Notes under the pieces: generated by a model
Database searches by the model: none
Seen by the model: the letters and a program-made list of their open reading frames with translations, nothing else
What the model was told of the DNA's origin: nothing
Shown: piece by piece, positions 8,685 through 16,812 of the stretch
How positions within the stretch are numbered: the first letter of the stretch is position 1
Layout of the letters: each line of letters opens with the position of its first letter
Program-made: the position numbers and the translations under genes
DNA from: Pseudomonadota bacterium
GTDB taxonomy: Bacteria; Pseudomonadota; Gammaproteobacteria; Steroidobacterales; Woeseiaceae
Assembly (NCBI GenBank): GCA_027621915.1
Contig: JAQCAD010000030.1
Span: 1-39,574 of the forward strand
DNA length: 39,574 bases
Direction of reading: 5' to 3'

Positions 8685-9020
8685 ATGAAACCCAATCGCA
8701 ATGACTCAGGTGCCTACAGAAAGCGCACGGAAGACTCACTTTTTCGGGCCATCATGGCTCTTCGGGATATTCATGAGTGCAGAATCTTTTTCAAAGACCT
8801 GTGCAGTCCGGCCGAGCTACAGGCGCTGGTCGACAGATGGAAGGTCGTCGAATTACTTAAAGACAATATTTCCTACCGACGCATCAACGAAATAACCGGC
8901 GTCAGCGTAACGACCATAGGACGTGTAGCCAGATGCCTCGTTGACGGATGCGGCGGCTATGCTCTTGCGTTGGAAAATTCAGTCAGCTCGCACCATGGGC
9001 AAAAGCCTGGCAATTCCTGA
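8685..9020 (+). CDS. TrpR-like transcriptional regulator, YerC/YecD family
   Basis: A helical, DNA-binding TrpR-superfamily protein. Residues SLFRAIMALRDIHECRIFF, DLCSPAELQALVDRW and the helix-turn-helix ISYRRINEITGVSVTTIGRV, then RCLVDGCGGY, follow the YerC/YecD pattern closely. The frame is open from GTG 8646, but that start would lie inside the operator. ATG 8685 (MKPNRNDSG), with GGA nine bases upstream, is preferred, giving 111 residues with an extended C-terminus. Relatives in Xanthomonadales and Firmicutes have been linked to histidine-biosynthesis control. The target here is unknown, because the neighbours are methionine and lysine genes. It is transcribed divergently from metB, about 440 bases away. 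Confidence 0.85.
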   Translation: MKPNRNDSGAYRKRTEDSLFRAIMALRDIHECRIFFKDLCSPAELQALVDRWKVVELLKDNISYRRINEITGVSVTTIGRVARCLVDGCGGYALALENSVSSHHGQKPGNS

Positions 9021-9137
9021 CAACATTTTCATGTCGCCAGCGTCGGAGCGCGTCCATAGAAAAGCCGGTGGAGATTTCCTGCCAATCGCAATATATGTTC
9101 CTTGTTAGGGCGTGTGGCGGGCTAAATTATAGGCAAT

Positions 9138-9608
9138 CTAGTCGCAAGACGGCCGTACACGACTATCGTGCCCATAGAAGGCCACGATGCGCCAGTCGCC
9201 ATCGATTTTTTGCAATACGTAGAGCGTCGTCCTGATGGCGGGAGGAATCGGCTCGCCATTCTTATCGATTCTCGAGAAGCGGGTGTCAACCAGAGCCAGT
9301 GTTTCAGAGGCAATGCAAACTTTGAGATTTTCTATACGGGACTCGACCCAGCCCTGCGCTTCCAATTGCGCATAAAGGCCAGTTAGATTCGTGACGGCGG
9401 CCGCGGGATCCGACAACACACTGTGCCCGTTTCCCCCACCTACGTGAACCGGTGTCGAGTAAATATGGTTCGCGACTAATTCAACATTTTTCGCGTTGAA
9501 CTCATCAAAATACTCATGCAATTTCGCGCCGGCATCGTCGGCGTCGTCAGCTAACGCACAGGCGCCGGGGACAACTGCCAGTAACAAAATGATCAACTTG
9601 TTCATCAT
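9138..9608 (-). CDS. Secreted SnoaL/NTF2-like protein
   Basis: A 156-residue protein with an N-terminal signal peptide (MMNKLIILLLAVVPGACALA). Cleavage is likely after ALA before DDADD, placing it in the periplasm. The mature part (LHEYFDEFNAKNVELVANHI, then GDWRIVAFYGHDS at the C-terminus) has the cone-shaped NTF2-fold pattern of SnoaL/DUF4440-type proteins, in which a final beta strand reads 'DGDWRI..'. No catalytic residues can be assigned. The Cys in PGAC is not a good lipobox. It begins 11 bases after the lysA-like gene on the same strand and is probably co-transcribed. Function unknown. Confidence 0.75.
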   Translation of the reverse strand: MMNKLIILLLAVVPGACALADDADDAGAKLHEYFDEFNAKNVELVANHIYSTPVHVGGGNGHSVLSDPAAAVTNLTGLYAQLEAQGWVESRIENLKVCIASETLALVDTRFSRIDKNGEPIPPAIRTTLYVLQKIDGDWRIVAFYGHDSRVRPSCD

Positions 9609-9619
9609 TGTTCCTGTCC

Positions 9620-10765
9620 CTATAGGGTTATTTCTGGCGGAATATCTCTGAGATTATAGCTCGAACTCATCACTCGACCATATGCGCCGGCGTTCGCGAT
9701 CAAGATCACATCGTTTTCCTGACTGCGGGGGAATGGTCGATCCGTCCCCAGTTTATCACCGGATTCGCAAATCGGGCCAACAACTGTCACCGTTTCAGTT
9801 GCTTCATCGCTGATTCGCGTAAGGTTTACAATTTCGTGGTAAGCACCGTATAGCGCAGGCCTGATCAAAGAATTCATGCCGGTACTCACCCCGACATAAC
9901 GCATTTCTGATTTGCCTTTCAGTTGGGTCACATGAGCCAGAAGCACGCCAGCGACGGCTACCAGGTAGCGTCCCGGTTCGAGCCAGAGTTCATATTTCGG
10001 ATGTTGTTTTTTGAATGCCATTAACCTCTCGTCAAGCGCACTGAGATCAAATCGGACATCGCCTCGATTCTCAGGCACACCGAATCCGCCGCCAAGATCC
10101 AGAACTGTAACGTCCGCGAATCGATCGGCTGCCTCAATCAATGCGTCAGCTACTGCAGCCCAGTTGTCCGGTTCGTTGATACCGGAACCGCTATGCGCGT
10201 GTATGCCAATCACTGTGGCACCAGCGGCTCCTACCAAATATTTCAGCTCGTCAAGTTCCGACAGAGAAACGCCGAACTTTGAACGTTTCCCAACCGTTAC
10301 CACGTGCTCGTGGTGACCACCACCCTGGTTCGGATCGATGCGAATAAATAATCGCTGTCCATCGAAAAGCTCTGGCCACGCTTTTAATGGATATAGATTA
10401 TCCAGAGTGACACGCAGGCCTTCCTTGATGCCCCATTCATACTCGTCCCTGGGCGCGAAATTTGGCGTGAACAGAATTCTATCCTTGGCATTATCGGGCA
10501 ATACTTCCCGAAGGTGTCGCACTTCGCCCGGAGATACACAATCGAAATCTGCGCCTGACCTGGCAAGTGTCCTGAGTACGTCCGCATTAAAATTCGCTTT
10601 CATCGCGTAAAGAACGCGGGACACCGAACGCATTGAAAGAATGTCGCGGGCTGCGTTTTCTATTGATTCGAGGTCATACACGTAAGCGTTAAGATGTCGC
10701 CCCGCTACCTTCAATAGTTCATCGCGCTTGCGAAGCCACCAGATGGTCTCCTGTTTTCGCTGCAT
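9620..10765 (-). CDS. lysA: Diaminopimelate decarboxylase-type PLP enzyme (stand-alone LysA domain of LysAC type)
   Basis: Fold-type III decarboxylase, most likely converting meso-diaminopimelate to L-lysine. Numbered from ATG 10765, Lys56 in YAMKANFN is the PLP lysine. HAHSGSG (189-195), GGGFG (225-229), EPGRY (263-267), CESGD (333-337) and AYG..MSSSYN (361-371) are the cofactor and substrate motifs of DAP decarboxylases. The sequence resembles the decarboxylase half of the fused aspartokinase-LysA protein (LysAC) of Xanthomonas, but no kinase domain precedes it here. The frame is open to GTG 10825, which abuts a terminator and lacks a binding site. ATG 10765 follows GGGAAAGAGG and is preferred (381 residues). 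A related amino-acid decarboxylase substrate is possible. Confidence 0.85.
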   Translation of the reverse strand: MQRKQETIWWLRKRDELLKVAGRHLNAYVYDLESIENAARDILSMRSVSRVLYAMKANFNADVLRTLARSGADFDCVSPGEVRHLREVLPDNAKDRILFTPNFAPRDEYEWGIKEGLRVTLDNLYPLKAWPELFDGQRLFIRIDPNQGGGHHEHVVTVGKRSKFGVSLSELDELKYLVGAAGATVIGIHAHSGSGINEPDNWAAVADALIEAADRFADVTVLDLGGGFGVPENRGDVRFDLSALDERLMAFKKQHPKYELWLEPGRYLVAVAGVLLAHVTQLKGKSEMRYVGVSTGMNSLIRPALYGAYHEIVNLTRISDEATETVTVVGPICESGDKLGTDRPFPRSQENDVILIANAGAYGRVMSSSYNLRDIPPEITL

Positions 10766-10828
10766 CCTCTTTCCCGCGTTATGCCGTACCTGTTCGTCCG
10801 TTTGTGGCGTCGCTTCTTCATACACACT

Positions 10829-10940
10829 GAAATAAAAAAAACCCGCACGGAGATCCTTGCGGGCTTTATGACAGTTTCCGAGCTCTTCTAATACGGCCGG
10901 TTTCCCCGTCGCTCTTACCCACGCACCTCTGGCGCGCCAT
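10829..10940 (-). ncRNA. Unidentified leader RNA or small RNA ending in a terminator, upstream of lysA
   Basis: Between a predicted promoter (10946-10975) and a strong terminator (10834-10863) lies a transcript of about 110 bases that stops before the lysA start. The 5' part reads CCAGAGGTGCGTGGGTAAG, whose AGAGGTGCG and AAGAG elements recall the start of lysine riboswitches. The GCCGAAG core and the length of that class are missing. A hairpin ACGG/CCGT follows. GGTGCGTGGG (10918-10927) could pair with CCCGCA of the terminator stem to form an antiterminator. A 24-codon Arg-rich ORF (10866-10940) ends exactly at the terminator stem, so peptide-coupled attenuation is another option. An independent sRNA is a third. 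Confidence 0.45.
10834..10864 (-). terminator. Rho-independent terminator between ilvD and lysA
   Basis: On the minus strand CCCGCA (10858-10863) pairs with TGCGGG (10842-10847), with GG/CC continuing the stem inward, followed by eight Ts (10834-10841). It lies downstream of a promoter-like element and 70 bases before the lysA start, so it can end ilvD transcription and also attenuate lysA. Confidence 0.85.
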
Positions 10941-10945
10941 TGGTT

Positions 10946-10975
10946 TTAATAATTATCGGGTATTGACTGGGTCAA
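10946..10975 (-). promoter_or_regulatory. Predicted promoter of the lysA leader
   Basis: On the minus strand TTGACC (10970-10975) and TATTAA (10946-10951) are separated by 18 bases in an AT-rich patch. The predicted start is near 10939. It lies in the ilvD-lysA gap and directly precedes the leader RNA. Confidence 0.45.
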
Positions 10976-11060
10976 CACCACGGCACAATACGTGGGTAGA
11001 TAACTAATTTGTCGACGCAGTAAATCTGACCCGGACCTTAAGGTCAAGCTTGACAATCGA

Positions 11061-12749
11061 TCAATTTTCCCAGGGTGGAGCAACCGTTACAGCTCCTTCC
11101 GACGCTGACAGCACTTCCGCTCTGTATTTCGCCAGGATTCCGCTTGTCACACCGGACTTCGGCCGCACCCAAGCTGCGCGACGTTTGGCCAGTTCTTCGT
11201 CCGAGATTTCCAAATTGACCACGCGTTCCTGCGCGTCAATGACAATACGATCTCCGTCCTCAATCAGGGCGATGGCTCCGCCTACGGCCGCCTCCGGTGA
11301 CACATGACCGACTACAAAACCGTGACTCCCTCCTGAGAATCGCCCATCTGTTATCAACGCTACATCTTTGCCCAGGCCTTTTCCCATAATCGCAGCGGTC
11401 GGGCTTAACATTTCGCGCATACCCGGACCGCCCTTCGGGCCTTCGTAACGGATGACAATAACGTCGCGTGCAACGATGTCGCCATCGAGTATCGCCTGTA
11501 ATGCGAGTTCCTCCGAATGATAAACCTTTGCGTTCCCTTCGAAGTGCAGCCCCTCCTTGCCGGAAATTTTTGCGACAGCACCTTCTGAAGCGAGATTGCC
11601 GTACAAGACAACCAGGTGGCCTTCCGGCTTTATCGGGTTATCGAAATCTCGAACCACATCCTGGCCGATCGGATAGTCCGGCACGTCCGCAAGGTTTTCC
11701 GCTAACGTTTTGCCGGTAACCGTCAGGCAGTCACCATGCAACAGACCATGTTGAAGCAATCGCTTCATCAGCGGCTGAATACCGCCGATAGCAATAAGTT
11801 CAGACATCAGATACTTCCCGCTCGGCTTTAGGTCAGCGAGTACCGGCGTCTTTGCGCCAATCCTCGTGAAATCAGCCAGTCCGAGAACTACACCAGCTTC
11901 TCTGGCCATCGCGATCAAATGAATTACCGCATTCGTCGAACCACCGATCGCATTGACAACGACTATTGCGTTTTCGAAGGCCTCCATTGTCATGATGTCG
12001 CGCGGCTTGATGTCTTTCCTTAGCAAATTCATGACAGCCTCGCCCGCACGCAGGCAATCGTCAATCTTGCTTGCTGAAGTGGCTTCCTGAGCGGAGCTGT
12101 TTCCGAGACTCATGCCCAGCGCCTCAATCGCCGATGCCATCGTGTTTGCGGTATACATACCACCGCAGGCGCCTGGTCCAGGTATCGCGGTCCGCTCAAC
12201 TTCCAGCAATTCGGCGTCGCCGATTTTTCCGCCGGCGTGAGCGCCAACCGCCTCAAATACGGAAACAATATCTCGTCGCTTCGCGCCTGGCTTGATCGTT
12301 CCACCATAAACGAATATCGCGGGCCGATTCAGCCTCGCAATCGCCATGACGCAAGCCGGCATGTTCTTATCACAGCCACCAATACCGATGAGACCGTCAA
12401 ATCCTTCAGCGCCCGCAACTGCCTCAATCGAGTCTGCGATAATTTCTCGTGAGACCATTGAATATCGCATCCCTGGCGTACCCATAGCGATGCCATCAGA
12501 TACTGTAATCGTATTGAAAATGACACTCTTGCCGCCTGCCGCATCCGCGCCCTCGCCGACTTTCTTCGCAAGGCTGTGGATGTGCATGTTACATGGCGTA
12601 ATCATGCTCCAGGTCGATGCAATTCCGATTTGAGGTCGTTTGAAATCCTCTTCGCAAAATCCGACAGCGCGAAGCATTGCTCGACTGGGCGCTTGTTCAA
12701 CGCCATCAACAACGACGCGAGAATAACGACGCAGCTTGTTTTCTTCCAT
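11061..12749 (-). CDS. ilvD: Dihydroxy-acid dehydratase
   Basis: Fe-S enzyme that dehydrates 2,3-dihydroxyisovalerate and its methyl homologue, the step after IlvC in Val/Ile/Leu synthesis. The three cluster cysteines are Cys53 (TPCNMHIH), Cys126 ([15 protein letters not shown]) and Cys195 ([14 protein letters not shown]). The 562 residues are those of the shorter IlvD branch rather than the 616-residue E. coli enzyme. The C-terminal swivel domain contains [20 protein letters not shown]. It is separated from the ilvC-leu operon, on the opposite strand, 51 bases downstream of the kinase gene. A terminator and promoter follow it before lysA. Identification is firm. Confidence 0.96.
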   Translation of the reverse strand: MEENKLRRYSRVVVDGVEQAPSRAMLRAVGFCEEDFKRPQIGIASTWSMITPCNMHIHSLAKKVGEGADAAGGKSVIFNTITVSDGIAMGTPGMRYSMVSREIIADSIEAVAGAEGFDGLIGIGGCDKNMPACVMAIARLNRPAIFVYGGTIKPGAKRRDIVSVFEAVGAHAGGKIGDAELLEVERTAIPGPGACGGMYTANTMASAIEALGMSLGNSSAQEATSASKIDDCLRAGEAVMNLLRKDIKPRDIMTMEAFENAIVVVNAIGGSTNAVIHLIAMAREAGVVLGLADFTRIGAKTPVLADLKPSGKYLMSELIAIGGIQPLMKRLLQHGLLHGDCLTVTGKTLAENLADVPDYPIGQDVVRDFDNPIKPEGHLVVLYGNLASEGAVAKISGKEGLHFEGNAKVYHSEELALQAILDGDIVARDVIVIRYEGPKGGPGMREMLSPTAAIMGKGLGKDVALITDGRFSGGSHGFVVGHVSPEAAVGGAIALIEDGDRIVIDAQERVVNLEISDEELAKRRAAWVRPKSGVTSGILAKYRAEVLSASEGAVTVAPPWEN

Positions 12750-12800
12750 TGGGTTTCGCTCGATTCAGTTGCAACTATTTTTTACCGCAGAGCTTTTCGT

Positions 12801-15383
12801 CTACGAGTCATCATCCCGAATTATAACCGCGATTTGTGAAAAAATGTTGGAATCACGAGAGACTGATTCTGTCTTCAGTTCGACCATGAAAGCCTCATCA
12901 GCCTCCGGCCTCGCATCTTGCCCCAGCGGTATGAGTATACGAGCAGTGCGCTGACCGGCCGCGAAATACACTGATGTGATTCGTGGCGAAAAGTAATCCT
13001 GCCCTTCAGTTGCTGTTACGTCCTGGAGGACGTAGTTAATCTCCAGCGGAGTGTTATCCGGGTTATATCGGACAACATCAATTTGCGCCGCGGGATCAAA
13101 CTCGCGGACAGATACCTGATTAACCACGAATGCGACTGTGTTTCTGGGCAAGCTACGCTCGAATGTTCGCTGATCATCGTCTTCCAGACGCAAGCCGATT
13201 CGGGCCAGATCAACTCCGGGATCAGATGCGTCCCTGATCTGTAACACGACATCTCGATCTGGCTCACGAACCGGATTTGAACGCATTGAAATGACTATAC
13301 GCACACGATCCTGCCCGGCAGCGAATGTTACCTGCCCCTCATTCTCGACGAAATACTGTCCCGATTCCCACGGGGACTGGTTACCACTGAAGTCCGCCTC
13401 TGAAATTCTGGCGGACATAGGCTCTGTCGAATTTTCTCTGAATAAATCTACGATTGCCGGATCACCGTCTTCCCGAATTACTAGCGGGATTGCAGTTGGC
13501 AAGTTGACGCCAGGCACAAGATTAACGGTCAAAGTTGCGGGCGGCAGCGTTGAATAATCAATGAAATTTGTCTCTGCCGGCGCCTGACCTGGAAGCTCCG
13601 TCGCCACCACCGCATCAATTTCAACGAGTTCGGATGCGTCAACCCTTTTTCCCTGGTCGGCCAGTCCCCCAACATCGCTCTGGTCGGGTTCAATAACGTC
13701 CGCAAATGTGCCACCTTCTTCAACCGCGAATTCGGCGACATCCTGTGAGGTTTCATCGACAGGTGGCACGTCAATGATCTGTGGTTCCGCTCTGAAGATG
13801 TCCGCCACAGGTGTGACGTCGATTGTTTGAACGGCTTCACCGATCTGGTCAACTATCCGGGTCTGCGATACAACCAAAGCAGCCGACGCCACGATAGCGG
13901 TTCCGAAGATGAACAAGCGCCAGGGTGATCGACCTGTGGAATCGTCATCATCATCCGGGTCGTACATGATCGGTTCTTTTTCAGCACGAATCGGCACGAC
14001 GATCGGGCTTTCGAATCGGACACCCGGCGCAATTGCGAGTTTTGTGTGAATAACCTGCTCGGAGTCGAGATCTTCCTGGACTTTAGGTACTGGTTTCTTG
14101 CTCTCCGACAAGTTGGCCGGAGATGCCTTGCCGATCTTCATGCCTAACGCTTTAACGAAGGCATCTGTCGACTCGAAGCGTGTCACTCTGGAATATGAAA
14201 GTGCTTTCTTGAGCGGCTGCCATTGCTCATTGGCAAGGCCTTGCGGTTGCTGCGGCTCCATACCTTCTTCGGCAGCTTGTGCTGCGTTTCTGGGGCCGAA
14301 CACGCGATACCCGGCAACCAAGCGGTACATGAGGCAGGCTAGCGAGAAAACATCATCGGCAGGAACCGGATTCTCGCCGGTCAGTACCTGCATGCTCGAG
14401 TACGCAGGCGTACCGGCTCGCACGACTGCCGGATCAAATCTTGACTTACCTTCGTTCTCTTTCTGCCGTACTCGCGCTACGCCGAAGTCAATCACCTTAA
14501 CCTGACCGGTCGGCGAAATTATTATATTTCCGGGCTTTACGTCGGCGTGAATGACTCCCCGCTGATGTGCGTAATCGAGCGCTCTCGCCGTTTGCCTGAC
14601 GATGTCCATCGCCGTTGGCAAATCGAGACCCTGGCTGTGTTCGTCGTCAAGAATGCTTGAAAGCGACCGACCGTCGAGCCATTCCATAACGATGAAATAC
14701 AGGTCACCGTCCCTGTCAAGGTCGATAAATCGAACGATATTCGGATGGGTCAGACAGCGCCCTTTTGCCGCCTCCTGCTGCAATGCACGAAGTGCCGATC
14801 CATTTCGCGAGAGTTTAGGACTCAGCACTTTTATCGCGACGTAAGCGCCTTTTTCCCCGGCTTCGGCAAGGCGCCTGTCAAGCGCCTTGTACACGACGCC
14901 CATGCTGCCTTCTGACACCTTTTCTTTTAGCAGAAATCGGTCGCGCAGCACGGATCCCACCTGGAGTTGCTTGTCGGCGACTGCAGTCTGTTGCGCCTGG
15001 CCATCGACCCTGGATCGCGCCTCATGCTGAGCTTGCGCCTGATCCTCTATGACGGCAGTTCGTATGAACATCTCGTCACCGAATGAAGCCGTTGCTGGAA
15101 GCGGCGAACGGGCCAGTTCCTCAGTGACGATCTTGCCCACCAGGTTTAGCACCAATTCATAGGTTTCTTTGCGCAATTGCCCTGCGGCGAACTGCCTTTG
15201 AAGCATCGCACGAATGAGCTCTTCGTTTTCGCTATTGCCCGACAACAGCGACCGCATGGTCGCTCCGACTTCCGCCAGCATGGCTTCATCGCTCGGATGC
15301 CCATGAAATCGGCTTTCCAGCTTTGCGAGCTGCTCCAGGTAATCCGGGCTTGTTTTGTCAGGCTCTACGCTCATATCTGACAT
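12801..15383 (-). CDS. Membrane-anchored Ser/Thr protein kinase with periplasmic Calx-beta repeats
   Basis: An 860-residue fusion. Residues 1-140 are a helical N-terminal part. The Hanks-type kinase (about 150-415) has VSEGSMGVVYKA as a changed glycine loop (first Gly is Ser157), Lys185 in VAIK, VIHADVKPGN with catalytic Asp281, VIDFGVA with Asp299, and GTPAYSSMQ in place of the usual APE-type motif. The HRD arginine is Ala280, making it a non-RD kinase. An acidic YDPDDDDDS stretch precedes one transmembrane segment (about 489-506). The periplasmic part has an acidic linker and two Calx-beta-like units (about 633-737 and 748-859), each ending in a DDD turn. Key catalytic residues are present, so activity is likely. 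It is in line with the dehydrogenase upstream. Its target is unknown. Confidence 0.88.
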   Translation of the reverse strand: MSDMSVEPDKTSPDYLEQLAKLESRFHGHPSDEAMLAEVGATMRSLLSGNSENEELIRAMLQRQFAAGQLRKETYELVLNLVGKIVTEELARSPLPATASFGDEMFIRTAVIEDQAQAQHEARSRVDGQAQQTAVADKQLQVGSVLRDRFLLKEKVSEGSMGVVYKALDRRLAEAGEKGAYVAIKVLSPKLSRNGSALRALQQEAAKGRCLTHPNIVRFIDLDRDGDLYFIVMEWLDGRSLSSILDDEHSQGLDLPTAMDIVRQTARALDYAHQRGVIHADVKPGNIIISPTGQVKVIDFGVARVRQKENEGKSRFDPAVVRAGTPAYSSMQVLTGENPVPADDVFSLACLMYRLVAGYRVFGPRNAAQAAEEGMEPQQPQGLANEQWQPLKKALSYSRVTRFESTDAFVKALGMKIGKASPANLSESKKPVPKVQEDLDSEQVIHTKLAIAPGVRFESPIVVPIRAEKEPIMYDPDDDDDSTGRSPWRLFIFGTAIVASAALVVSQTRIVDQIGEAVQTIDVTPVADIFRAEPQIIDVPPVDETSQDVAEFAVEEGGTFADVIEPDQSDVGGLADQGKRVDASELVEIDAVVATELPGQAPAETNFIDYSTLPPATLTVNLVPGVNLPTAIPLVIREDGDPAIVDLFRENSTEPMSARISEADFSGNQSPWESGQYFVENEGQVTFAAGQDRVRIVISMRSNPVREPDRDVVLQIRDASDPGVDLARIGLRLEDDDQRTFERSLPRNTVAFVVNQVSVREFDPAAQIDVVRYNPDNTPLEINYVLQDVTATEGQDYFSPRITSVYFAAGQRTARILIPLGQDARPEADEAFMVELKTESVSRDSNIFSQIAVIIRDDDS

Positions 15384-15423
15384 AGTTTAGCGGGAAGGCC
15401 CTATGCCCTATGGGAACTGGTCG

Positions 15424-16812
15424 TCATATTACCTTTCCCGGGTTCATGATGTTTTCCGGGTCCAGTGCCGCTTTGATCGTGCGCATGAGGTGAATCTCTG
15501 TCGCGCTGCGATATTGCAACAAATGCGCCCGTTTAGCCTGCCCGATGCCGTGTTCGGCGCTGATACTTCCTCCCAAACCTGCAACAACCTCGTAAACGAG
15601 GGAAGCCAGCGCCTCTCCCTGCGCCAGGAAACTGGCTGGATCCGTTCCCGCTGGCTGACTCAGATTGTAGTGAACGTTGCCATCGCCAACATGCCCAAAT
15701 GCGACAACCCGCACACCCGGCAAATGCCTCGTAACCGCCACGTCAGCGGCCCGAATAAAATCTCCGATGGTGCCAACCGGAACGGAAATATCGTGTTTGA
15801 GGCTTGCGCCCTCTTTTTTTTGCGCCTCGGAAATCGCGTGTCGGATTCCCCACAAAGCATCAGCTTCACCTTTGTTTTTTGCAACGATCGCGTCGGAGAT
15901 CAGTCCTGCATCCAAACAGGCCAGAAGTTGGTGTTCCAGTTGTTCATTACCGTCCGAATTGATACTTTCCATCAGAACGTACCAGGGCGACGTCGGTTCA
16001 AGTGGAAAACGTGCCGATGGAAAATGTCTGAGCACGTAACGGATCGCCCGATCCGGGATCAGTTCGAAGGCCTGGAGCTGGTCCGACATTCTGTGGCGGA
16101 GGTCTGCAAGAAGCGCCACAGCACCATCCGGAGAATCGACAGAGACCAATGCAGTCTGTAAACCTTTGACAGAAGGATACAGGCGCAGGCACGCGGCTGT
16201 AATGACACCGAGAGTGCCCTCAGCGCCGATAAAAAGTTGTTTGAGATCGTAGCCTGAAGTGTCCTTGCGCAACGATCGCAATCCGTCCCAGATTGTCCCA
16301 TCCGGCAATACAACTTCGAGCCCCAGTGCCTGGGCTCTCGCCGTTCCATAACGAAGTACATTGATACCGCCGGCGTTTGTCGAGAGGTTCCCTCCAATCT
16401 GGCAACTGCCCTCCGCTGCGAGACTCAGGGGGAAAAAGCGATCCACTTGCTGGGCAGCCTCCTGAATGCTCGCCAGCGTGCACCCGGCGTCCACGACTAA
16501 CGAGTGATCATTCGGGCTTACCGACCGAACCGCATTCATTCGCGACAGCGACAACAACACCTGATTACCACTTTGGTCAGGAATCGCACCGCCGCAAAGG
16601 CCGGTATTGCCTCCCTGTGGTACGACGCCGGTGCCCGCCTTATGGCACTCCCGGACGATGGATGCAACTTCCCGGGTACTCGCCGGCGAAACCATGACGA
16701 GCGTTTTTCCGGTCCAAATGTCGCGCCATTCCGTCAAATGCGGCTGCAGATCGCCCGGATCGGTCGTCCAGCCTTCCGGTCCGACGATTGACTTCAGATC
16801 GTCGACTAACAC
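15424..16812 (-). CDS. FAD-binding 2-hydroxyacid dehydrogenase (GlcD / D-2-hydroxyglutarate dehydrogenase family)
   Basis: PCMH-type flavoprotein that probably oxidises a D-2-hydroxy acid such as D-2-hydroxyglutarate or D-lactate. The FAD-binding part shows VVPQGGNTGLCGGA and GGNLSTNAGGINVLRYG. The C-terminal FAD-oxidase part shows GHVGDGNVHYN and SAEHGIGQAKR, whose His residues bind the metal in this family. The frame is open to TTG 16848 (474 residues). GTG 16812 (462 residues, starting MLVDDLKSIVG) fits family N-termini better and overlaps the upstream dehydratase stop by seven bases (GTGTTAG), suggesting coupling. The substrate cannot be set from sequence; the dehydratase/dehydrogenase pairing suggests 2-oxo/2-hydroxy acid turnover. 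Confidence 0.88.
   Translation of the reverse strand: MLVDDLKSIVGPEGWTTDPGDLQPHLTEWRDIWTGKTLVMVSPASTREVASIVRECHKAGTGVVPQGGNTGLCGGAIPDQSGNQVLLSLSRMNAVRSVSPNDHSLVVDAGCTLASIQEAAQQVDRFFPLSLAAEGSCQIGGNLSTNAGGINVLRYGTARAQALGLEVVLPDGTIWDGLRSLRKDTSGYDLKQLFIGAEGTLGVITAACLRLYPSVKGLQTALVSVDSPDGAVALLADLRHRMSDQLQAFELIPDRAIRYVLRHFPSARFPLEPTSPWYVLMESINSDGNEQLEHQLLACLDAGLISDAIVAKNKGEADALWGIRHAISEAQKKEGASLKHDISVPVGTIGDFIRAADVAVTRHLPGVRVVAFGHVGDGNVHYNLSQPAGTDPASFLAQGEALASLVYEVVAGLGGSISAEHGIGQAKRAHLLQYRSATEIHLMRTIKAALDPENIMNPGKVI

Noticed and set aside
10829-10940. A canonical lysine riboswitch upstream of lysA
   Set aside because: Only the first conserved elements resemble it; the GCCGAAG core and the expected length are missing.
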